From: Caldifarciminota bacterium
Lineage (GTDB): Bacteria; Hydrothermota; Tepidihabitantia; B3-TA06; JALVRC01
NCBI GenBank assembly: GCA_027025255.1
Contig: JALVRC010000015.1
Location: 1-5,635, forward strand
DNA: 5,635 nt
Reading direction: 5' to 3'
A model generated the notes under the pieces. The model was not told the DNA's origin and made no database searches. It saw only the letters and a list, made by a program, of their open reading frames with translations. The translations under genes and the position numbers were made by a program. Every line of letters begins with the position of its first letter. The stretch's first letter is position 1. Shown in pieces: positions 1-5,635 of the stretch.

Positions 1-33
1 AGATCTCGGCGGCCGCCGTATCATTAAAAAAAA
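1..33 (-). other. Illumina P5 adapter remnant at the contig end (artefact)
   Basis: Read on the minus strand, bases 25 to 1 start AATGATACGGCG and end CCGAGATCT. This is the Illumina P5 flow-cell oligonucleotide as I remember it, with 23 of 25 positions matching; the two differences are A-to-G in the central GACCACC block. The stretch is strikingly GC-rich beside AT-rich flanks. It is preceded by a run of eight T (26-33 on the plus strand reads A), which may also belong to the artefact. The neighbouring reading frame passes straight through and would give the peptide NDTAAAEI, which resembles the familiar adapter translation NDTATTEI. The exact genome/adapter junction, between 25 and 34, cannot be fixed from sequence alone. 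Confidence 0.93.
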
Positions 34-631
34 CATACCCTCTTTTGTAACGAAAGCAAATATAGCCAATTCTTATACTTCCTCTCCCTGTAATATTTTC
101 AAAAAGCTTCATAAAAATGTAAGATACGGCACTTATCACCTTATCCCATTTTATAGATAAATCTTTATTATCCTCAACAAATAAAATCTTCTGGATAGAT
201 GCAGCATGGTGAAGAATTCTTTCCATTTCTAATAGGATTATTCTCCATTTTCGTGTCTGAATGTCCAGAGTATACCCCATTGACTTCTCAACAGCTTCTG
301 CATACGCTACAGAAAAAGCAATACTTTGAAAAGCTGAAATTCTATCAATAAATGGCAATAACCCATTCCAATCAGCACCAAAAGGAATTTCGGGATACAT
401 GTTTTTCAATAAAATATCTATTTCCTTAATAATATGATTTTTTAAATAAACACGTATAGGGAGAGGATTATCCATATAAAAAACTCTATCGTAGAATAAA
501 TCCCTGTTTTTTTTTATATTGTGCTGCTGCAATTTATTAGTGTATTCTAATAGTATCTTGCCCTTTTCTTGAACAACTACTGTTAAATTTTTACCCTGCC
601 GAGTCTTTCGAGAAAAATGTATGCTATTCAC
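34..631 (-). CDS. NuoD/[NiFe]-hydrogenase large-subunit-like protein lacking the N-terminal Ni-binding cysteines (3' part missing)
   Basis: About 199 genuine residues of a protein related to complex I subunit NuoD (49 kDa) and the large subunits of group 4 energy-converting [NiFe] hydrogenases. The match lies at residues 91-193: LLPFIDRIS, then AYAEAVEKSMGY, then ILLEMERILHHA, then ITGRGSIRIGY. These correspond without gaps to the family blocks around 'DR...AYxxAxEKLxG', 'ExxRIxxH' and 'TGxR...RxGG'. Where active hydrogenases have CGIC, this protein has S99-A100-F101-Q102, and the following His position is F106. The R-G-x-E motif usually found about 17 residues upstream is not present, nor is the N-terminal HGxxR-type segment of NuoD. 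Residues 1-70 are unrecognised and hydrophilic. The start is GTG at 631-629; an in-frame TAG at 643-641 rules out an earlier one. The gene overlaps the preceding small-subunit gene by 8 bases, which suggests translational coupling. The frame stays open into the adapter, so the C-terminal half, including any second CxxC, is unseen. Membership of the superfamily is fairly secure; the function is inferred. Confidence 0.78.
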
Positions 632-1013
632 TGATCTTTCCTATTTCATAAATTAGAGATTCAGGCATCGGAGGACACCCAAAAACACGAATGTTTACAG
701 GAATAAAAGCATCTACTTCCTCAAACCATTCTCCTATCAATTTTCCGTAAATCCCTCCTGTTATGCTACATGAGCCAAACGTTATAACAGTAATTGGTTT
801 AGGAATATATGCATATAGCGAAGATATTTCTTCTCTAAAAGAAGATGTCATAATTCCATTTATTATAAGAATATCAGCATTTCTCATATTTTTTGTTCTT
901 ATAAATAAACGACCCTTTATCTTTATAGGAGTAATAAACAGTCTATCTAATTCAAAACTGCATCTTCCGCATCCTGCTAAAGTTTTTATATATACCCTAT
1001 TTATACTAAACAT
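624..1013 (-). CDS. NuoB/Ech-type small subunit (complex I 20 kDa / energy-converting hydrogenase family)
   Basis: A 129-residue iron-sulfur subunit of the NuoB/EchC/HycG family. In this family the subunit carries the proximal [4Fe-4S] cluster (N2 in complex I) and passes electrons between the ferredoxin-like subunits and the large-subunit active-site cavity, on the cytoplasmic face of a membrane complex. All four cluster cysteines are visible: C15 and C18 in GCGRCSFEL, C82 in FGSCSITGGIYG and C113 in FGCPPMPESLIYEI. The C-x-x-C-x-x-E spacing resembles Ech-type hydrogenases more than the adjacent CC of NuoB. The middle segment (RNADILIINGIM, then IPKPITVITFG) also matches the family. The protein is short and ends soon after the GCPP block. 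ATG at 1013 is chosen because AAGGA lies just upstream; a TTG at 1028 would add five residues but has no ribosome site. It is the first gene of its operon, followed by the large-subunit-like gene with an 8-base overlap. The family call is firm. Whether it serves a hydrogenase, a dehydrogenase or a hydrogenase-related complex is open. Confidence 0.88.
   Translation of the reverse strand: MFSINRVYIKTLAGCGRCSFELDRLFITPIKIKGRLFIRTKNMRNADILIINGIMTSSFREEISSLYAYIPKPITVITFGSCSITGGIYGKLIGEWFEEVDAFIPVNIRVFGCPPMPESLIYEIGKISE
639..642 (-). promoter_or_regulatory. Ribosome binding site for the large-subunit-like gene
   Basis: AGGA on the minus strand lies 7 bases before the GTG at 631-629, inside the end of the small-subunit gene. 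It supports the choice of GTG as start for a frame that has no ATG until codon 53. Confidence 0.55.
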
Positions 1014-1017
1014 TCTT

Positions 1018-1022
1018 TCCTT
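1018..1022 (-). promoter_or_regulatory. Ribosome binding site deciding the small-subunit start
   Basis: AAGGA on the minus strand is 4 bases before ATG 1013-1011. The spacing is slightly short but usable. The alternative TTG at 1028-1026 lies upstream of this site and has no comparable motif of its own, so the ATG is preferred. Confidence 0.6.
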
Positions 1023-1060
1023 TTTCAAAACACGAAATTTTCTCTCTGACCATATTAAAA

Positions 1061-1088
1061 ATTATAGTGCAAAAAAAGAAAAAGTCAA
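1061..1088 (-). promoter_or_regulatory. Sigma-70-type promoter of the small/large-subunit operon
   Basis: On the minus strand TTGACT (1088-1083) and a perfect TATAAT (1066-1061) are separated by 16 bases. Transcription would start near 1053-1055, giving a leader of about 40 bases before the ATG at 1013. The leader has a ribosome site and no obvious hairpin. The call rests on consensus match and position only. Confidence 0.7.
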
Positions 1089-1119
1089 GAATAAAAAGTT
1101 TCTAAAACATTTATTTTTG

Positions 1120-1147
1120 TTGACAAGACTACAATAATATATAAAAT
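1120..1147 (+). promoter_or_regulatory. Sigma-70-type promoter of the transporter gene, probably leaderless
   Basis: A perfect TTGACA (1120-1125) and TAAAAT (1142-1147, five of six to consensus) are separated by 16 bases. A start about 7 bases past the -10 box falls at A1153 or A1155, which is on or 2 bases before the ATG at 1155. No purine-rich ribosome site lies between. The -35 box is 31 bases from the -35 box of the opposite promoter, so both could be controlled by one protein binding between them; no convincing operator is visible. Confidence 0.68.
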
Positions 1148-1154
1148 CTCCCAC

Positions 1155-2450
1155 ATGAAAAATATAGAAAAATCTCTCTACAGAAAATGGATTCACTATT
1201 CTATAAAAGAAGGCTTTTATACACAGATAAGCAATGCCTTAGGAGGAATTGGCTCTCCCTATTTAACAGCTTTTCTTATCTTTCTCGGTGCTGGGAATTT
1301 TTCTCTTGCTCTTCTGGTTGCAGCAGACCCCATCGCAAGACTAATTCAGATTCCGGGTGCGTTTTATTTAAATAAACAAAAGCAAAGAAAAAAATTTATT
1401 CTTACAAGCTTCTCCCTATCAAGATTATTTCCTGTTTTCTTAATCATACTTCTTTATGTCCCCAATAGCTCTTCCACCAAAATAACTGTTTTTATGCTCT
1501 TGTTCATAACTATCTCTATATTAAATGTTTTCTCTTCAACTGGATGGTTTTCCTGGGTACATGATTTCGTACCGAGAAGATTTAGAGCTATGTTTCTTGC
1601 TTTGAGGATAAGAGCAATTAACATAGCCTCTATTAGTGTTGGTTTTATATTCTCATTTTTATTTGATGCTTTCTACGGTAAAAAAAACCCTATCGTTTCA
1701 TTAGAAAAAATATCCCCTATAGTTGATAAAAATTTTGCATTTCTTTTTGTCTTTGCCTTTTCAATAATAGCTGGAGCATTCAGCATTTTTAATATGTCAA
1801 AACAACCTGATATAAAGAAAAAAAGAAGAAAAATAAACTCTCTGTCTTCAATCTTTTTTCCTCTCAAAGATAGAACGTTTCGTAAATTACTTATATTCTT
1901 TTTTTACTGGATTTTTTCCGCTACATTAGCTTCTCCTTTCTGGCAACCCTTCATGTTAAAATATGCAAAAATGGGCTTATTTGAGATACAGATATATTCA
2001 ACAATCTCAATAATAATAGTCGTGTTTTTTTTAAAAAAAATCGGTTCAGTTATAAATAAAATAGGAAGCTTTAAAGTATTGAAATTTGCTCTAATACTTT
2101 CAGGAATAAATCCCCTATTCTTTATTCTTGTAAAACCAGGGAATTTCTTTATCCTGTACTTAGAAGCAATATCTTCAGGAATAATGTGGACAGTATATAA
2201 TATTGTCAGTCAGAATATTATGCTTAACCATGTAGAAGATGATAAAAAGGAAATTTATATTGGAATGTTTTCTTTTATTACAGGCATAGCTGCTATTATC
2301 TCTATCCTTTCTTCCCCTTTTATTATGAATCTTTTACCTTCTTTAATTTCTTTCGGTCTAATTCCTATGCAAGGAATGTTTATTTTAACCGCTATTCTTA
2401 GATTTTCTTCTTTAATCCCTTTAAACTCAATAAAACACATTAAAGATTAA
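1155..2450 (+). CDS. Major facilitator superfamily (MFS) transporter, substrate unknown
   Basis: A 431-residue integral membrane protein with about twelve hydrophobic segments, near residues 22-45, 47-68, 81-101, 109-130, 152-170, 194-212, 243-262, 276-293, 308-326, 330-350, 367-390 and 398-420. A lysine-rich cytoplasmic loop (213-240) separates the two six-helix halves, the usual MFS layout and length. The loop after helix 2 (LNKQKQRKK, 72-80) and the matching one after helix 8 (GSVINKIGSFKVLK, 297-310) are degenerate forms of the MFS 'motif A'. WVHDFVPRRFRAMFLALR (134-151), between helices 4 and 5, resembles the W..D.vP...R...f..R signature of a poorly characterised bacterial MFS group. It probably works by secondary active transport across the inner membrane; no substrate can be read from the sequence. 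The ATG at 1155 is the only good start, with a sensible short cytoplasmic N-terminus, but it has no ribosome site. The gene stands alone and converges on dnaE. Confidence 0.85.
   Translation: MKNIEKSLYRKWIHYSIKEGFYTQISNALGGIGSPYLTAFLIFLGAGNFSLALLVAADPIARLIQIPGAFYLNKQKQRKKFILTSFSLSRLFPVFLIILLYVPNSSSTKITVFMLLFITISILNVFSSTGWFSWVHDFVPRRFRAMFLALRIRAINIASISVGFIFSFLFDAFYGKKNPIVSLEKISPIVDKNFAFLFVFAFSIIAGAFSIFNMSKQPDIKKKRRKINSLSSIFFPLKDRTFRKLLIFFFYWIFSATLASPFWQPFMLKYAKMGLFEIQIYSTISIIIVVFFLKKIGSVINKIGSFKVLKFALILSGINPLFFILVKPGNFFILYLEAISSGIMWTVYNIVSQNIMLNHVEDDKKEIYIGMFSFITGIAAIISILSSPFIMNLLPSLISFGLIPMQGMFILTAILRFSSLIPLNSIKHIKD
2025..2040. repeat. T8A8 perfect palindrome inside the transporter gene
   Basis: Eight T followed directly by eight A form a 16-base perfect palindrome encoding part of V-F-F-L-K-K-I near residue 292, in and just after helix 8. 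The codon phase creates T-TTT-TTA, which fits the slippery heptamer pattern X-XXY-YYZ. Either shifted frame stops quickly: TAA at 2053-2055 in one and TAA at 2057-2059 in the other. Confidence 0.9.
2447..2450. other. Convergent genes sharing a TTAA at their stop codons
   Basis: The transporter ends with TAA at 2448-2450 and the polymerase gene ends with TAA read on the minus strand at 2449-2447. The palindrome TTAA thus holds both stops and the coding regions overlap by two bases. No intergenic terminator can fit. I see no GC-rich hairpin followed by T on either strand within about 60 bases, so transcripts probably run into each other antisense or end inside the opposite gene. Confidence 0.9.
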
Positions 2451-5400
2451 AAAATAGGAACAACATTTCTAATAAAAGGTTTCTTACTCAATTTTTCAAT
2501 AACCTCTGGTGTAACATCAATATTCAAACCTGAAATGTACCTTTTTATTCTTTTACCTTCCAAAATTGTATTGACCTCTACTATTTTTCCGCCTTTATAC
2601 ATTAACATTAAATCTCTTAATTGCTCTAATTCTTTAAGTTCTAACCTATCGAGTTCGATATTCAATTTAATACCTTTTATGCCTTTAGTAAACTTCTCTT
2701 TTGGAACTATTTTATTTACAATAACTGTTGGGATATTTCCTCCCTCGTCAACAGGATCATATTCACCTTCTACAATTATTATCCTTCCCTCTTCTAAGTA
2801 AGTATAGTACTTATTGTACCTGTCACTGAAAACAAGCAATTTTGCTTCTCCTGTGACATCAGAGACAGTTACCTGAACATATATTCTATTTTTTTTATCT
2901 CTTTTTCTTTCAATAGAGGTTATAACTCCAGCAAACCTTACCTTTGTTTTTTCTAAAGTCTTTGAAAGATCCTCTATATCTGTAACAGAAAAAATTCTAA
3001 TAATAGGCAATAAAGGTTCTAAGGGGTGTCTTGTAAGATAAAAACCAAAACATTCCTTTTCATATTCTGATATTTCCTTCTTCAATATATGAAGCTTTTC
3101 AACCTCTTCTTCCATTTTGAAGAAGGTCTTTTGAATACCCCCTGCTTTCTTACCTTTATTCTTCCAGACACTGTCAAAGGTGGATAAAAGCTCGTTTCTA
3201 TCCTTATCTATCTCATCAAATGCCCCTGCTTTAACTAAATATTCAGCTGCTTTTCTATTAAGATGGTTGTACTTTGACAATCTTATTACGAAATTTAAAA
3301 AAGACTTAAACTCTCCTTTCCCTCTTTCTTTTATTATATCAAGAGCCGCTTGTTTACCAACATTCTTTATCGCAGAAAGTCCGAATCTAATGTTTTTTCC
3401 TTCCATAGTAAATGTTATTTGACTTTTGTTAATGGACGGAGGCAAAATGTCAATTCCGTGACTACGTGCATCCTTGATTATTTTATAAACCTTAACATCT
3501 TTATTTTTCCCTGCCTCATAGGTAAGAAGTCCTGTATAAAATTCCTGTGGGAAATTAGCTTTCAGGTATGCAGTCAAATATGAAAGGTATGCATATCCTG
3601 TAGCATGAGATTTGTTAAAACCGTATCCTGCAAATGGAGCCATATAAGAAAAGATTTCTTCAGCCTTTGCTTTACTCAAACCCTGAGCCTCCGCTCTTTG
3701 CGTGAATTCTTTTCTCATCTTTTCCATAAGTTCTGGATTTTTTTTCCCCATCGCCTTTCTTAGATTATCCGCCTCTGACATAGTAAATCCCGCTATATCT
3801 CTTGCAATCTGCATTACCTGTTCTTGATAAAGAATCAAGCCAAAGGTCTCATTTAAAATTTTTTCTAAAGGAGGATATATATATGTTGGTTTCTTTTTAC
3901 CTCGTCTTATGTCAAAAAGCTCTTTAAGGTTTATGTTAGCAAGAGGTCCTGGACGAAATAAAGAGATAACAGCTATTATATCCTCAATTCTTTCAGGGGC
4001 TATTCCTCTTAAAATATCCCTCATACCTGAGCTTTCTAACTGAAAAATGCCTGTAGTATCCCCTTTCTTTAAGATATTGAATGTTTTTTTATCTGAATAA
4101 TCAATGCCTTCTTCTCTAAAATCCGGATTTTTCTCTTTTACCCTTTTAACTATGTAATCTATTTCTGAAAGGGTTCTCAGTCCTAAAATATCCATCTTTA
4201 TTAACCTTAAGGCTTCTATTGAATGCATTTCATACTGAGTCAAAACCTCGCCATCCTTTGTCTTGTAGAGAGGAACATAATCTGTTAATTCACCTGGGGT
4301 TATAACTATACCAGCAGCATGCACAGAAGAATGACGGGCCAAACCTTCTAATCTTAAGGCTATTTCAATAAGTTCTGAGAACTTTTCATTCTTTTCAATA
4401 AGTTCTTTTAGCTCTTTTACCTCACTAATTGCCTGACTTAGAGTAAAATTCATAGGGATTAATTTAGCTATTCTGTTTGATTCCTGAAAAGAAAAATCCA
4501 TTACACGTGCTACATCTTTTAAGACTGCCCTTGCCTTCATCTTTCCAAACGTAACAATTCTTGCCACGTTATTATTTCCGTATTTATCTATAAGATATTC
4601 TATTACCTCGTCTCTTCTGTCTTCAGCAAAATCAATATCTACATCAGGCAATGAAACCCTTGCTGGATTAAGAAATCTTTCGAAAATAAGATTATACTTT
4701 AAAGGATCAATATCAGTTATAGAAAGTGTATATAATACAAGACTACTTGCAGCCGATCCTCTTCCCGGTCCAACAGCAATACCATTATCTTTCGCAAACT
4801 TAACTATATCGTAAGCAATTAAAAAATACCCGGAAAAACCAAGCTTTTGAGCAACATCCAATTCATACTCAAGTCTTTCTCTATACTTTATTTCATTTGT
4901 TTTGCCAATCCTCGCAAGCCCCTCATACGCTAAATATTTTAAGTACTCTGAACTGTCCTTGTATGGCTCAGGAATAGTGAAGTGAGGAATATTAGCTCCC
5001 TCATGAAGCTTTAAAGAAACATTTGACATTTCTGCTATTTTAATTGTATTGCTTATTGCCTCGGGGATTTCCTTAAAGAGTTCTACCATTTCATTCGGTG
5101 ACTTAAAATAGTTTTCCTCTGTTTCAAAACGCAATCTATTACTATCTGAAAGTTTTCTCTTTGTTTGAATCGCTAGTAATACCTCATGAGCCTTTGCATC
5201 TTCTCTTGTAAGGTAGTGACAATCATTTGTAGCAACAACTGGAACAGATGTTTCTCTTGAAAGCGACATTAGTTCTTTTATAAGTTTTTTACTCCACTCC
5301 TGTCCGGTATCTTGCAACTCTAAAAAAAAATTCTCTCTTCCAAACACAGAGACATAAAAATCAACTGCATCTAAAGCCTCTTCATATCTATCATTTAACA

Positions 5401-5635
5401 GTAATCTGTTTATTTCACCTGATTTACAACCAGAAAGGGCAATAATCCCTTTATTATAACGTGCAAGTGTTTCCCTGTCTATGCGAGGCTTTCTATAAAA
5501 ACCCTCCAAATAAGAAAGAGATGTAAGTTTCATCAAATTACTATATCCCTCATTGGTTTCTGCCAGAAGAGTTAAATGAAAAAGCTTTTCCTTTTTATCT
5601 TGGACAGCAATACTTTTATCGCTCATATACATTTC
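2447..5635 (-). CDS. dnaE: DNA polymerase III subunit alpha (DnaE), N-terminus missing at the window edge
   Basis: The replicative polymerase of bacteria: the catalytic alpha subunit of the Pol III holoenzyme, acting with the sliding clamp at the fork. The frame is open to the last base. The apparent first residues, EMYMSDK, align with the internal 'G-C-E-x-Y-V' stretch of the PHP domain, so no start codon is in the window. About 90-100 residues, including the HxHxxYS block, are missing. Numbering from the Met at 5632: remaining PHP domain to about 220 with likely metal ligands H19, C69, D137 and H139 (NDCHY); GPGRGSAASS at 288-297; catalytic PDVDIDF at 329-335 and D481 in KMDILGLRTLSE; LFRPGPL 558-564; YQEQVMQIARDIAG 602-615; FAGYGFNKSHATGYA 667-681; helix-hairpin-helix region about 751-781; clamp-binding-like QKTFF 834-838; OB fold about 898-960; C-terminal domain to 1061. 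The 1062 visible residues plus the missing part suit the usual length near 1,150. There is no intein or frameshift. It is DnaE rather than PolC because the PHP domain is N-terminal and no inserted exonuclease domain is present. Confidence 0.97.
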   Translation of the reverse strand, partial: EMYMSDKSIAVQDKKEKLFHLTLLAETNEGYSNLMKLTSLSYLEGFYRKPRIDRETLARYNKGIIALSGCKSGEINRLLLNDRYEEALDAVDFYVSVFGRENFFLELQDTGQEWSKKLIKELMSLSRETSVPVVATNDCHYLTREDAKAHEVLLAIQTKRKLSDSNRLRFETEENYFKSPNEMVELFKEIPEAISNTIKIAEMSNVSLKLHEGANIPHFTIPEPYKDSSEYLKYLAYEGLARIGKTNEIKYRERLEYELDVAQKLGFSGYFLIAYDIVKFAKDNGIAVGPGRGSAASSLVLYTLSITDIDPLKYNLIFERFLNPARVSLPDVDIDFAEDRRDEVIEYLIDKYGNNNVARIVTFGKMKARAVLKDVARVMDFSFQESNRIAKLIPMNFTLSQAISEVKELKELIEKNEKFSELIEIALRLEGLARHSSVHAAGIVITPGELTDYVPLYKTKDGEVLTQYEMHSIEALRLIKMDILGLRTLSEIDYIVKRVKEKNPDFREEGIDYSDKKTFNILKKGDTTGIFQLESSGMRDILRGIAPERIEDIIAVISLFRPGPLANINLKELFDIRRGKKKPTYIYPPLEKILNETFGLILYQEQVMQIARDIAGFTMSEADNLRKAMGKKNPELMEKMRKEFTQRAEAQGLSKAKAEEIFSYMAPFAGYGFNKSHATGYAYLSYLTAYLKANFPQEFYTGLLTYEAGKNKDVKVYKIIKDARSHGIDILPPSINKSQITFTMEGKNIRFGLSAIKNVGKQAALDIIKERGKGEFKSFLNFVIRLSKYNHLNRKAAEYLVKAGAFDEIDKDRNELLSTFDSVWKNKGKKAGGIQKTFFKMEEEVEKLHILKKEISEYEKECFGFYLTRHPLEPLLPIIRIFSVTDIEDLSKTLEKTKVRFAGVITSIERKRDKKNRIYVQVTVSDVTGEAKLLVFSDRYNKYYTYLEEGRIIIVEGEYDPVDEGGNIPTVIVNKIVPKEKFTKGIKGIKLNIELDRLELKELEQLRDLMLMYKGGKIVEVNTILEGKRIKRYISGLNIDVTPEVIEKLSKKPFIRNVVPIF

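Noticed and set aside
1..25. GC-rich palindrome with NotI and BglII sites, considered as an operator, recombination site or cloning linker.
   Set aside because: The P5 adapter match explains nearly the entire stretch, including the non-palindromic flanks.
1014..1028. TTG at 1028-1026 as the small-subunit start.
   Set aside because: It has no upstream ribosome site, while ATG 1013 has AAGGA just before it; the extra residues MKKER carry no conservation I recognise.
1090..1115. AATAAA...TTTATT inverted repeat between the divergent promoters as an operator.
   Set aside because: Six A/T base pairs with a 14-base gap are expected by chance in sequence this AT-rich.
763..1137. 124-codon plus-strand open frame antisense to the small-subunit gene and its promoter.
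   Set aside because: It has no recognisable domain, lies opposite a well-supported gene, contains both promoter elements of the minus-strand operon, and reflects AT-rich sequence with few stops.
2477..2505. AGGTT...AACCT inverted repeat just past the transporter stop as a terminator.
   Set aside because: The five-pair stem with a 19-base loop has no following T run and lies within dnaE coding sequence.
5624..5632. ATG codons at 5632-5630 and 5626-5624 as the dnaE start.
   Set aside because: The frame is open upstream to the window edge, EMYM aligns with an internal PHP-domain stretch, and the conserved first block of DnaE is missing, so the real start lies outside.
2447..5635. Intein or split-gene arrangement in dnaE.
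   Set aside because: The polymerase core is continuous through the sites where inteins usually sit, with no inserted block or frameshift.

Overview
AT-rich bacterial DNA (about one third G+C by eye) from a metagenome-like assembly. The left edge is not biological. Bases 1-25, read on the minus strand, match the Illumina P5 flow-cell adapter at 23 of 25 positions as I recall it, so the contig ends in library sequence and everything left of about base 34 should be ignored. Nothing identifies the species. The low G+C and a complex I/energy-converting-hydrogenase type gene pair would suit an uncultivated anaerobe, but that is inference.

Left (34-1013, minus strand): the first two genes of an operon that runs off the contig end. 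The promoter-proximal gene encodes a NuoB/Ech-type small subunit with all four cysteines of the proximal [4Fe-4S] cluster. It overlaps by 8 bases a GTG-started gene for a NuoD/hydrogenase-large-subunit-like protein. In that protein the N-terminal nickel-binding CxxC position reads S-A-F-Q and the R-G-x-E motif is absent. The pair therefore looks like part of a 'hydrogenase-related' membrane complex that is neither an ordinary [NiFe] hydrogenase nor ordinary complex I.

Middle (1014-1154): a compact divergent control region with two back-to-back sigma-70-type promoters. The minus-strand one drives the subunit operon with a leader of about 40 bases and a ribosome binding site. The plus-strand one has its -10 box so close to the ATG of the transporter gene that the mRNA is predicted to be leaderless or nearly so.

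Right (1155-5635): a complete 431-residue major-facilitator transporter of unknown substrate on the plus strand, then on the minus strand the gene for the alpha subunit of DNA polymerase III (dnaE). The polymerase gene runs off the right edge and lacks roughly its first 90-100 codons. The two genes converge and their stop codons overlap in one TTAA. The replication gene, the transporter and the redox operon show no evident functional link.
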